Source: Gemmatimonadota bacterium (lineage in GTDB: Bacteria; Gemmatimonadota; Gemmatimonadetes; Gemmatimonadales; GWC2-71-9). From it: a DNA stretch of 64,000 bases. The notes under the pieces were generated by a model. That model had not been told where the DNA came from and did no database searches. It saw only the letters and a list, made by a program, of their open reading frames with translations. This document shows, piece after piece, positions 8,001 to 14,802 of the stretch (position 1 is the first letter of the stretch; every line of letters starts with the position of its first letter). The translations under genes and the position numbers were made by a program. The stretch spans positions 1 through 64,000 of the forward strand of contig JAJCZX010000030.1 of assembly GCA_029262195.1 (NCBI GenBank), in the 5' to 3' direction.

Positions 8001-8417
8001 CCAAATGCTTTGTCCGAAGTCAGATTCAATGTCATCAACACAGCCCAGCACGTCTTCGGGTCGTCGACTAAAGGCAAGCGATTCTAGCTGTTGCAAGGAG
8101 GCGACGTACTCACGGAGGCGAGATGAGTCGTTTGCGATGAGGCCTCTCGCCCATTGAAACTCCTTCGCTTCAGTCAAGAGGCTTGGTGTGGAGAACCTAA
8201 CCCCGGCGCCTGCAGACTTTGGGAAGGAGTCAGCAATGTATTTGCTGCGCAAAAACACATTATTTGCTAACCAGTCAATCAGCCCATCGAAATCTGATGG
8301 GGACATACGGCTACGCACGGCGGAAATGGTAAGGCTAGGCCTGTTAGACCCCCTCAGGAGATTTTTCGCCCGGGCCAGCGTCAGTTTTTTGCGATTGGCA
8401 CTGCCGCGCTTAGGCAC
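5046..8417 (-). CDS. dtcA: DtcA-like large sensor histidine kinase
   Basis: A 1123-residue protein. About the first 950 residues are alpha-helical, with many leucine-rich helix pairs that suggest TPR-like or ARM-like sensor repeats and no membrane segment, so it is probably cytoplasmic. The C-terminal ~130 residues are a HATPase domain: N-box LLENIVRHSG with Asn near 1009, and G-box GGTGFLKV near 1074. A DHp-like helix precedes it (about 925-960), but no His stands in the expected place; the nearest is in PERHLHDE, so I cannot assign the phospho-acceptor. The start is GTG 8417, without a clear ribosome site; the frame is closed by TAA about 60 bases upstream. Size, C-terminal kinase and the two downstream genes match Detocs DtcA, which senses infection. 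Confidence 0.85.
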   Translation of the reverse strand: MPKRGSANRKKLTLARAKNLLRGSNRPSLTISAVRSRMSPSDFDGLIDWLANNVFLRSKYIADSFPKSAGAGVRFSTPSLLTEAKEFQWARGLIANDSSRLREYVASLQQLESLAFSRRPEDVLGCVDDIESDFGQSIWTIKTRLAFLQMSGGLEAQKEFAQSVKQENDFVGLVAYLTHQISIRNEPTTTIARFRLQTEKQLLSSKLSAPLDALLRVELGLWGGGIPRPETLLCETGRLTAIDRYEVFVRVLALVDHSIPPSRSVSRALSMGVEEIGDPRLTSLQSRLGLGGVPADCFDDGFEGVVREISKERGSSVADVLTKALRARPSSSTLIATAALFESQNPLGSLDPIPGLQQELIRLISETVSAKDLETDLPKLDKLLSNIDSLPVAAELRSFVFTECSGLASYDPVEAEGVRRLGWVKRGEDFESRRSMLCDSGILAEGASKAETALSKLRDALGNDALEPRAKWASALVADSRSYYQVRGRTALVKAFVYRGQLGEAARHIAIRCIEVGRVETPPVMTTLLEAVAANGVSGLSKQIAIPVAFDLFHRFISGRFDNQRRFCYEDFVLANGVKRPSQLKPMIVEPDRTLWVYFLFRVCVESVMDVSTEFSSSRELATERLAICRLLVELAPERASEFQGEIKDLVRRLMLEERLPQIERSKIYVDLAGIKQALMTSLREPYRRYMEFPRHTADEALLDVLHKAGEEVERGNIDALLLLQVPKNERTALFTAMVEDAISVFLNDPEFGLDVFLSVRIRHGTLSGQLRSPLEDQHLITQRDEQADVYRNNSFWLDQVQMWGGSNRKKLKEGLDEVSREFDALIQKINKEWLQVESGSTNEGLFAFGANEHLVAILELELPSDASLDVFVDTLIEVLWAALGQRLDDIRGKMRDEAKTEAQEMLNKLESKASALPEIEPIPLLSAIRSARTELQNTFDRVTEWFRLPKDTASDPFLISDAVQIAVETAKTPERHLHDEISIVGDEFRFGGSKLSSFVDIFFILLENIVRHSGLEGTIPVEVEVVFEEHQVGIVVRNSLGPKMDKAALARRFEDRMEAIRNDSDPTPVSSEGGTGFLKVSRILRRDFAPPTSLSAGLVDGNVEVELTMTVVRREEYEDPAD

Positions 8418-9048
8418 CGGGCGCCCGACCGCGGACGAATGTGAACCTAGGCCCAGTCCCCAGAAGGTCTGGGCGACAATTTAGGGAAACAGGAACCTGA
8501 TGCTGGCGAAAAGAAGCTGGCGGACTGCTGGCCCTCCTGGTCGCCACGTTTAGAACAACGGAAGTCGGCTGAGCGGGCACTAGCGGCCCGCTACGACTTC
8601 GTCTCCGACGCTTGTTTGGATCTGAGCGACCTGTTCCCCTTCTCAGTATCGTACGACCAATTGCGGCACTACAGCCCCCCACAGGGTTGGAAGGCGGCTC
8701 ATTTACCCCACCGCCCGGTGGGCACGACCAGCGAAACGTCGTCCTTTCACCTCGGGCCCAGAACTCCCCCTGTAGAAACAACGACAGGGCGGGTTGACCG
8801 AATCTCCCAATCGTTTTGCGATTTACTACGAACGTATGTAGCACGTCGATCTTTCGGTCAGCGCCCAAGAAATCAACAGTCTGCGAAAATTGACCGGCGC
8901 GGTTCTTATAAAGCGGCCAGCACGGAACCATCCTATCTCCGTTACCGTGTCCGGTCAAGGAGGAGAGGCAAGGAGCAATTTCACTTATGAAAAATCGACA
9001 TGATCGATGTCCCCCGGCAGACCTCAACCGCTCCACCACACTGGTTAC
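8418..9048. other. Non-coding or decayed stretch upstream of the Detocs operon
   Basis: About 630 bases with no gene I can support. Frames are open on both strands, the longest on the minus strand at 8410-9039, but their translations are rich in Pro, Arg, Ser and Cys, match no family and look like read-through of GC-rich non-coding DNA. A 7-bp stem with a 7-base loop (AGCGGGC/GCCCGCT, 8572-8592) is present without a T-run. The Detocs promoter should lie here, but no confident -35/-10 pair was found. Confidence 0.5.
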
Positions 9049-9417
9049 TCATTGGTGCAAAAAACCGTTGTCGGGCCGCAGCAAGTTCCCGCCGGGGACC
9101 GCCGTCCTATAAAACGCCCGTTCCTGGCGCCCGCGGGGAGGGGAAGGAATCACGATTAAGTGAAGACCGTTGCCTTCGTTAGGAGAATATTGATTCGCTT
9201 GTTCGACTGTGGCGAATGGGAACCTCGCCTTAATGCAACCGATCGCCCTGTTTAAATCCTTTCTTGGGACGATTATCGCAATATCAATATCCTCGCTCTC
9301 GGTTTTATTGGAGTCGAAGAAAGACCCGATCCCTCGCACGAAAACCGGAGTACGTTGGCAAGCGACCGAAATAGCTTCCGCCACGGGGGACAGGACGGAT
9401 TCGGGATGCCTATCCAT
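9049..9417 (-). CDS. Small nucleotidyltransferase-fold (MNT-like) protein
   Basis: A 122-residue protein with the pol-beta nucleotidyltransferase signature: the glycine-serine loop RGIGSFFDSN near residues 29-38 followed by the metal-binding pair in EDIDIAIIV near 42-50. The strand that normally carries a third Asp reads LHLIVIP, with His where Asp is usual, so catalysis may be changed or lost. The ATG at 9417 overlaps the stop of the upstream membrane-protein gene by eight bases, so the two are coupled. MNT-type antitoxins and tRNA or protein nucleotidylation enzymes share this fold. Its place beside Detocs suggests a defence or toxin-antitoxin role, but that is inference. Confidence 0.6.
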   Translation of the reverse strand: MDRHPESVLSPVAEAISVACQRTPVFVRGIGSFFDSNKTESEDIDIAIIVPRKDLNRAIGCIKARFPFATVEQANQYSPNEGNGLHLIVIPSPPRGRQERAFYRTAVPGGNLLRPDNGFLHQ

Positions 9418-10255
9418 CGCCTGGGGGTGGGGTTTCGGTGGGAAGAGAACCCGACCTTACGGGGGGGACATTCGGATTTGCCATCGGCTGAAGAGCGCCA
9501 GAGGCCTCCCATTTCTCAACGCATACTTTGGCGGACGGTAGGTCATCAAAGAAACTCATAAAATGGTCGCGAAGTCCCGCTACGAAGTCAGGCGATGAAG
9601 TGGTGAACGCGAACCGCCCGCTCCCAGTAGCAGTGGCTCCTCGAAAACTGACCAACGCTCGGAGGGCACCTCCTTCTTCTTCAACGATGATAAGGTTTGG
9701 GTACGGAAGTTGGTTGGGTTCGCCCTCGAGAATCCCGACTCGATACTCGGAGTTCTTACTCATAAGGAGAGTCTTTCTCACCCATTCGCGGTCCCCACGA
9801 GAGCTCACCGAAACGATTCGACGAAACACCGTATTCACTTGAGCATTTGCTCCGTTGTACAGGTGGGCACCCCAATCTTCCGACCGCGCATCTACTTTTG
9901 TGAGATCATCGGTTCGGTAATCGATGTGAGTTGCGTAGATCTTGGCGCGTGGCGAGTGATACATACTTTTCATGGCTTCGGCTAGGGAAGGTCCGTTTAG
10001 TTGGCGGATCTTGAATTCACCATCGTCGAGACGGTCCACGACCCGCGTCACCTTGCGAAGGATATTCCCAAGATCAAACCACTGTCCTAGCTGAAACCCT
10101 AAAACCCCGACCAAAACAGTTGTAAAAAGCGGACTGGGTTGGAAGGCCGAAGTTCCTGAGAACCCGATGGCTACAAGCACGGCGACAAAGAACGGAACGA
10201 GCCGTGTGACCGTCTCGCCAATAGATCGATTCCTCTCGTCGGTTGTTTTGTCCAA
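9410..10255 (-). CDS. Membrane-anchored protein of unknown function
   Basis: A 281-residue protein with two N-terminal membrane helices (about residues 18-37 and 43-60: FFVAVLVAIGFS and FTTVLVGVLGFQLGQW). A soluble alpha/beta domain (about 85-245) contains KIYATHIDYRTDD, PNLIIVEEEGGALRALVSF and a C-terminal FVAGLRDHFMSFFDDL. This arrangement resembles cytoplasmic PLD-like sensor domains that have lost the HKD motif, but I do not see enough to name a family. The Pro-rich tail is probably disordered. The start is TTG 10255 with GGAGG about ten bases upstream. It is translationally coupled to the nucleotidyltransferase gene; as a pair they may form a small defence or toxin module. Confidence 0.6.
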   Translation of the reverse strand: MDKTTDERNRSIGETVTRLVPFFVAVLVAIGFSGTSAFQPSPLFTTVLVGVLGFQLGQWFDLGNILRKVTRVVDRLDDGEFKIRQLNGPSLAEAMKSMYHSPRAKIYATHIDYRTDDLTKVDARSEDWGAHLYNGANAQVNTVFRRIVSVSSRGDREWVRKTLLMSKNSEYRVGILEGEPNQLPYPNLIIVEEEGGALRALVSFRGATATGSGRFAFTTSSPDFVAGLRDHFMSFFDDLPSAKVCVEKWEASGALQPMANPNVPPVRSGSLPTETPPPGDG

Positions 10256-10513
10256 AACGTTGAGCCTCCCCTACCTTCCCGCAGTTCTGGCGGTGACGCG
10301 TGACCAGCCGCGCTTGACAAGCTGCCCCACATTGTCTGCTCCAATGGGATTCACGGCGAGAGAAAACTTCACACGCAGTTTGATTTTCAGCGTCGGTGTC
10401 GCTCCTCACGCTCCCTCCGCACCTTCGGGCCCCACGTTGGTTTACCCGCCTGGAGCAGATCGGATTTCGATCAGGGGCCCGGTGCGGTATCCTATCCCCC
10501 CACCTCACCCGCG

Positions 10514-10801
10514 TCAAGAAACCTTCGAACCACCGTCTCCGGGTTGGGTCGCCCTCGTAGTCTTAGGCACCGCATGATTCTTCCGATACCTAACCAACCA
10601 CCCAACCCAAACCACCGTCCCCAGCACCGCCCCCAGTACCGACCCTCCAACCAGAGTCCAGAGCGCCACTCGATCCGATTCGATGAACGACCCGAGCAGA
10701 GCAGCCAACCACCCACCAAAAAAAGAAGCTGCCCACGCCACAAGTGGCGTGAGCAGCAGTCCTATAATTCCGACCAGCCCGCGAAGCGGTGCTCTGGTCA
10801 C
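10514..10801 (-). CDS. Small integral membrane protein
   Basis: A 95-residue protein with about two to three hydrophobic helices (LVGIIGLLLTPLVAWAASFFGGWLA, then LWTLVGGSVLGAVLGTVVWVGWLV) and a charged C-terminal tail. No known domain. The start GTG 10801 overlaps the stop of the gene before it (GTGA), so it is translated together with that membrane protein and may form a complex with it. Function unknown. Confidence 0.7.
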   Translation of the reverse strand: MTRAPLRGLVGIIGLLLTPLVAWAASFFGGWLAALLGSFIESDRVALWTLVGGSVLGAVLGTVVWVGWLVRYRKNHAVPKTTRATQPGDGGSKVS

Positions 10802-11415
10802 TCCGGGCTTTGAACCGCCGAGATGATGGAGTCGATGGTAAGTCCCACGGCGAAGGCCAGTGCGACGACGGCTGATGTTGCTGGCAGTGTGTTGGTGAAG
10901 ACGATGGCTGCGAATGCGATTACGGTGAGAATACCGGTGCGCATTAGTAGTGCCGGGAGGGCTGCGTTCTGTTCACCGTTGCTGGCGTTTTTAACGAGTA
11001 CTGCGCCCAGTCCAGAGAGGTATGCCGAGAGCATCCACCATACCGGGATGTACCAGAAACCGCTGCCGCCACCGATGGCGTCCCAGGTCCAATGATAGAG
11101 GTTCAACGGGCGGAGGACCGCGGTGTCAATGACGGTGAAGAAAAGCGCGCCGAGCAGTGCGACGAGCATCGCCCAGGCCATGCCGTCCATACTTCTGGAG
11201 CGGATCCACAGAGCCGGTACAAAGGAGAAGACGACTCCACCGGCCAGGACCATCACCGATTGGAAAACCATCTCGGCTGTTCCCTCGAAGGCTCTGGAAA
11301 CGAGCGCGAATACTACAACGCCGAGTACCGTGACTATTCCGAGTTTAAACCCGCTGCCAACGATAAATCCGGCATCGGAACGATCAATGTCTTGTGATTC
11401 AGCTACTGCGGTCAT
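10798..11415 (-). CDS. Multi-pass membrane protein, unknown function
   Basis: A 205-residue protein with about six membrane helices: FKLGIVTVLGVVVFALVS, MVFQSVMVLAGGVVFSFVPALW, MAWAMLVALLGALFFTVI, WYIPVWWMLSAYLSGLGAVLV, TGILTVIAFAAIVFTN, SAVVALAFAVGLTI. No motif of a known transporter was recognised. The tryptophan- and glycine-rich loop WTWDAIGGGSGFWYIPVWW in the middle is distinctive. It starts at ATG 11415 with no strong ribosome site and overlaps the small membrane protein gene after it. It is separated from coaX upstream by a repeat-bearing gap. Confidence 0.72.
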   Translation of the reverse strand: MTAVAESQDIDRSDAGFIVGSGFKLGIVTVLGVVVFALVSRAFEGTAEMVFQSVMVLAGGVVFSFVPALWIRSRSMDGMAWAMLVALLGALFFTVIDTAVLRPLNLYHWTWDAIGGGSGFWYIPVWWMLSAYLSGLGAVLVKNASNGEQNAALPALLMRTGILTVIAFAAIVFTNTLPATSAVVALAFAVGLTIDSIISAVQSPE

Positions 11416-11490
11416 GTTTTGGCTCAGTTTTGGGGCTGAAAATGATGGGGTAATCTAGTGGGGGTGTGGGTTTGAGAAAAGAGGGAGGTT

Positions 11491-11534
11491 GAGGGGTGGC
11501 ACGGTGGCTTGGGGGCACGGGGGCACGGGAGGGG
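11491..11534. repeat. GC-rich GGCACGG/GGGGGCACGG repeat
   Basis: The stretch GGTGGCACGGTGGCTTGGGG continues into two tandem copies of GGGGGCACGG. The same sequence family occurs inside the mutL linker (17533-17577), in the terminator at 39477-39507 and after the SufS-like gene (52839-52866). Here it lies in the gap downstream of coaX and does not fold into a hairpin by itself. Probably a dispersed low-complexity repeat of this genome. Confidence 0.55.
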
Positions 11535-11552
11535 ACTGTCAGTTCTGGCCCA

Positions 11553-12335
11553 CTATTTCTTTACTAGCCCCAGTCGCTCTGCGGCTAGCCTCAGGCCTAT
11601 GAGGGTCAGGTCCGGCTCCACGTGCTCGATTTCAGATGAAAGCTTGGCCACAATCGTAGAAAGACCACCTGTGGACACCACATAGGGCACCTGATCGCCG
11701 GGCCACTCGGCCTTGATTCGTCTCACGAGGCCGTCAATGGCGTCAGTGGAACCGAACAGGATTCCGGACCTGATGCAGTCCTCGGTGCGTCTTCCAATTA
11801 CTTTCTCCGGGGCGATTAATTCGGTTTCGAACAGTCTGGCTGCGCTTTTGATGAGCTGGTCGGAGGCGGTCTTGATGCCAGCAGAGATAACTCCACCAAT
11901 AAACGTCCCATCGGCGAGGACACAATCGAACGTGGTGGCCGTACCGAGGTCTACTACTATGGTGTCTCTGGCATAGAGGGCCGACGCGGCGAGAGCGTTG
12001 ATGAGACGGTCGGCGCCGACTGATTTGGGGTCTTCGACATCCAGGGTTATTCCCAGGTCGGATTCGGAGGAAATAAGGGTCGGGCTAAAGCCAAGGGCGT
12101 GAGACAGACCACGATAAAGCGGTTCGGTGACGGCCGGCGCTACCGAGGCAATCGCCGAGGCGCTGACTTCCTGAATGGAGTGCCCGGCGTGGGCGAGATG
12201 ACCGGCTACGGTGGCAGCCCATTCGTCCGGAGTTCTCGTCAGGACGGTGGTAAGACGCCATTTGGCCCTGACGCGGTCGCCTACCCACAGAGCGAGGGTC
12301 GTCTCGGTATTCCCTATATCAACTGTTAATAACAT
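11553..12335 (-). CDS. coaX: Type III pantothenate kinase
   Basis: A 260-residue enzyme that phosphorylates pantothenate, the first step of coenzyme A synthesis. It is an ASKHA-fold kinase. The N-terminal phosphate loop DIGNTETTLALW begins at residue 6; GADRLINALAASAL and the second phosphate motif VDLGTATTFDCV follow; GGVISAGI near 155-162 is also typical. Full length for CoaX. It overlaps by 17 bases the end of the CPBP-like gene and lies downstream of birA, a frequent neighbour since both are cofactor genes (birA-coaX is a common pair in bacteria). The last gene of the operon. Confidence 0.96.
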   Translation of the reverse strand: MLLTVDIGNTETTLALWVGDRVRAKWRLTTVLTRTPDEWAATVAGHLAHAGHSIQEVSASAIASVAPAVTEPLYRGLSHALGFSPTLISSESDLGITLDVEDPKSVGADRLINALAASALYARDTIVVDLGTATTFDCVLADGTFIGGVISAGIKTASDQLIKSAARLFETELIAPEKVIGRRTEDCIRSGILFGSTDAIDGLVRRIKAEWPGDQVPYVVSTGGLSTIVAKLSSEIEHVEPDLTLIGLRLAAERLGLVKK

Positions 12336-13323
12336 CAGCAGTCACCTGATATTCGCCCATTCCTCCGGGGCCTCTGGTACGGTAGAGCAACCATGCCATC
12401 CCGGCGGCGACCAAAAAGGTCAAAGTCATAGCTCCATCTGCAAAATCGGCGACGGTCTCGGCACCAGTCCCGCCTTCCCTCAACGCCATGACCACACCTG
12501 TGGTTCCGGCAATAGTGAGCCCTGTAAATACACTTGAAACGAGCAATGAACGAGACAAAACGTAAAGCGCCCCCGCGATAATTCCACGGGCAAAGCCAAG
12601 CCCGAACGCCGCCAGCAATCCGCCTGATTCTGCCGGCAGGAACGTGTTCCAGATCCCGTAAACGAAAGCCCCCAGGGCAACCATCATTAACCCGACTCCG
12701 CCCGTTCGTCCAACCAGGAGTCGCCTGAAAGCGAGTTCATCAGTTACGAGGGCACTGGCAATGCCCGCCACCGCGAAAAACCCGACGGCGGCGACCAGCG
12801 AGTTGCCGTCAGCACTGACAACCATCGGGTCTTCGATACGGACCAACCAGAGGGATGTAATTGCCGGCAGAGATCCACCAATGATAGCCAGGGCCAGCCA
12901 GAGTTTTTCGCGAGGAAACTTGGATACACCCAGAATGGCAGTCCAGAACGCCGCACCAACCACAACGAGTAGCACTCCGCCCCGGTCCGCAGCCCATTGC
13001 CCCTCAGCCACTCCTCCACGGCCTGCTAGCGCGATCAACGCTGCGCCTACCGTTCCCAACAACAACGCAGGTCCCCAGGAGAACCTCTCGCGCTTTAAGC
13101 GGGCGGGCCAGAGGCCGACGGGCACCTTCGTACCCAACAAGACCGAGAATGCGGCGATTCCGACGGTAAGACGGACCGCTGACTCGCCAGCATGTTCAGT
13201 GACGAACGCTGATTCTTTAACAAACCAGGCGGTTGCCACGAGCATCACTGCTGCGGTGATCCGTTGCCAGAGGGGAAGTTCAGACGAGGACAACGGTCCC
13301 TCCAAAGGCTCTGTCTTTGCCAA
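12319..13323 (-). CDS. CPBP-like polytopic membrane protein
   Basis: A 334-residue protein with about ten membrane helices. Near residue 190 it has TDELAFRRLLVGR, like motif 1 of CPBP (Abi) intramembrane proteases, EExxxR, but with Asp in place of the first Glu. The second motif, where the family keeps a His (FxxxH), is here in FVYGIWNTFLP and has no His. It is therefore probably a non-proteolytic or altered CPBP member. The start is TTG 13323 with AGGAA close upstream, inside the end of birA (44-base overlap). Lies between birA and coaX; role unknown, possibly in membrane or prenyl-lipid functions together with uppP. Confidence 0.7.
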   Translation of the reverse strand: MAKTEPLEGPLSSSELPLWQRITAAVMLVATAWFVKESAFVTEHAGESAVRLTVGIAAFSVLLGTKVPVGLWPARLKRERFSWGPALLLGTVGAALIALAGRGGVAEGQWAADRGGVLLVVVGAAFWTAILGVSKFPREKLWLALAIIGGSLPAITSLWLVRIEDPMVVSADGNSLVAAVGFFAVAGIASALVTDELAFRRLLVGRTGGVGLMMVALGAFVYGIWNTFLPAESGGLLAAFGLGFARGIIAGALYVLSRSLLVSSVFTGLTIAGTTGVVMALREGGTGAETVADFADGAMTLTFLVAAGMAWLLYRTRGPGGMGEYQVTADVINS

Positions 13324-14014
13324 CGGTTCCTTCTACTTCAAGAGCACCCTCCCGATCTATACCTACGACGGTCCCGGCCAGCGGCTCCGAGACCTCACGG
13401 GTTCTCAACCAGTCATGGCGCGAAAATTCGGTCATTTCGTCGTCAGTCAATTCAGGCAGGTCCGGTAGGTTCCTCATCCTGGGAATTAGACGCTCCAGAA
13501 CGTCGATTCGGGTCAAATGGGGTGCAACCTGGTCTAAACAGGCCGCGATTTTAGCCACTTCAGGACTGAGCGGGCCGTAAACGTTAACCCCCACGCCGAT
13601 GGCAATCCAGCCTGAATCGCCAACGGTGCGTGCCTCACAGAGAATTCCGGCCGCTTTTCTGTCCTCGATCATTATATCGTTAGGCCATTTTACCCTGGCT
13701 TCGATCCCCAGGGAAGAGAGAACTGCCACGAGTTCAAGGCCCACTCGGATCGCCAGTACGCCCGTGGGAGGTCGATCAGTGCGGAAGAGATAACCGAGCC
13801 ATATGCCCGACCCCGGAGGGCTAATCCAACTACGGCCCCGGGTTCCCCTGCCCTGCACCTGTTCTTCTGCCAGCACTACGGTCCCGTCAGGCCAGTTGTC
13901 GGCGGCGAGCTCATGAATGACATCGAGCGTGCTGGTTACACGAATCATGACAACACAGCGGGCGGCCCCTATGCGATTGCCGAGTTGAGCTGCTGTATGC
14001 CCTTCAAACGACAT
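13280..14014 (-). CDS. birA: Biotin-protein ligase
   Basis: A 244-residue enzyme that activates biotin to biotinyl-AMP and joins it to acetyl-CoA carboxylase carrier protein. The ligase domain shows QVQGRGTRGRSWISPPGSGIW (biotin and ATP loop, near residues 55-75), KWPNDIMIEDRKAAGILCE (about 115-132), and WIAIGVGVNVY. The C-terminal SH3-like domain ends with EGALEVEGTVGKDRAF. There is no N-terminal DNA-binding domain, so it is the enzymatic, non-repressor type. The ATG at 14014 shares one base with the uppP stop (TGATG), so translation is coupled; longer readings give no family sequence. Confidence 0.95.
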   Translation of the reverse strand: MSFEGHTAAQLGNRIGAARCVVMIRVTSTLDVIHELAADNWPDGTVVLAEEQVQGRGTRGRSWISPPGSGIWLGYLFRTDRPPTGVLAIRVGLELVAVLSSLGIEARVKWPNDIMIEDRKAAGILCEARTVGDSGWIAIGVGVNVYGPLSPEVAKIAACLDQVAPHLTRIDVLERLIPRMRNLPDLPELTDDEMTEFSRHDWLRTREVSEPLAGTVVGIDREGALEVEGTVGKDRAFGGTVVLV

Positions 14015-14802
14015 CAGGCCCCCGCAGTCAGACGCCAGCCGATGATTACCGCCCCTAACAGCCAGCAATAGGGCGCGAATTTATGAAAAGCTTTTTTCTT
14101 CAAGAGGGCCACGAGGAACACGATGGCAGCCACACCGGAGACCAGGGCCGTGAAAGCGGATAACGCCAGAGGCGCCCATCCAACCGATGCCGTGGCAGTG
14201 GAGAGATCACCCAATTGCAACACCGCAGCTCCTGCAATGGCCGGGATGGCCATCAAAAACGAGAATTCAGCGGCTTTTTCTGGAGACACTTTGAGCCACA
14301 TCGCAACTGAGATAGTCGAGCCTGAACGGGAGACCCCGGGCATGATGGCCAGCGCCTGAGCGATACCGATCAATACCGGGTTGCGAACTCCGGTGACTCC
14401 ACCTTCGGGCTTGCCTACCCATTTTGTGCTCCAGAGAATCGTTCCGGTGATCAACAGATCGATCGCGACTATAATCAGGGAATCGAAACTCGACTCAATA
14501 GCGTCCTTGAGAGTGAACCCCACGATCACTGCCGGAATGGTCGCCAAGATGACTGCCATCGCGTATCGAATTGATTCTCGTTCGCCCCGGAAGACGCCTT
14601 GAATTATCTCGATGATCTTTTCCCGATACACGATCAACACAGCCACCAGAGTAGCCAGGTGAAGTGTTACTTCAACGAAGACTCCGGGGCTGTGAAAGCC
14701 AACCAGTTCTTCGGCCAACACCAGATGACCCGAAGACGACACCGGAAGAAACTCGGTCAGCCCCTGGACGAGCCCCAGGACTATGGCCTGCCACCAGCTC
14801 AA
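14014..14802 (-). CDS. uppP: Undecaprenyl-diphosphatase
   Basis: A 262-residue integral membrane enzyme of the BacA/UppP type that recycles the C55 lipid carrier for peptidoglycan synthesis and gives bacitracin resistance. Its first motif is full: GLVQGLTEFLPVSSSGHL near 9-26, with the conserved Glu and Ser residues. The second, MPGVSRSGSTI near 154-164, contains the catalytic Arg. About eight membrane helices follow the usual pattern. Starts at ATG 14802, overlapping the stop of bshA (ATGA). Normal family length, no anomalies. Confidence 0.97.
   Translation of the reverse strand: MSWWQAIVLGLVQGLTEFLPVSSSGHLVLAEELVGFHSPGVFVEVTLHLATLVAVLIVYREKIIEIIQGVFRGERESIRYAMAVILATIPAVIVGFTLKDAIESSFDSLIIVAIDLLITGTILWSTKWVGKPEGGVTGVRNPVLIGIAQALAIMPGVSRSGSTISVAMWLKVSPEKAAEFSFLMAIPAIAGAAVLQLGDLSTATASVGWAPLALSAFTALVSGVAAIVFLVALLKKKAFHKFAPYCWLLGAVIIGWRLTAGA

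Noticed and set aside
8572-8592. Hairpin AGCGGGC/GCCCGCT as a terminator
   Set aside because: There is no T-run on either strand and no gene ends at the right place.
8410-9039. Minus-strand frame of 209 residues before dtcA
   Set aside because: The product is Arg-, Pro- and Cys-rich without domains, and it runs into the dtcA start; most likely read-through of GC-rich DNA.
9273-9512. Alternative frames in the nucleotidyltransferase region
   Set aside because: They overlap the GS-DxD frame and show no domain features.
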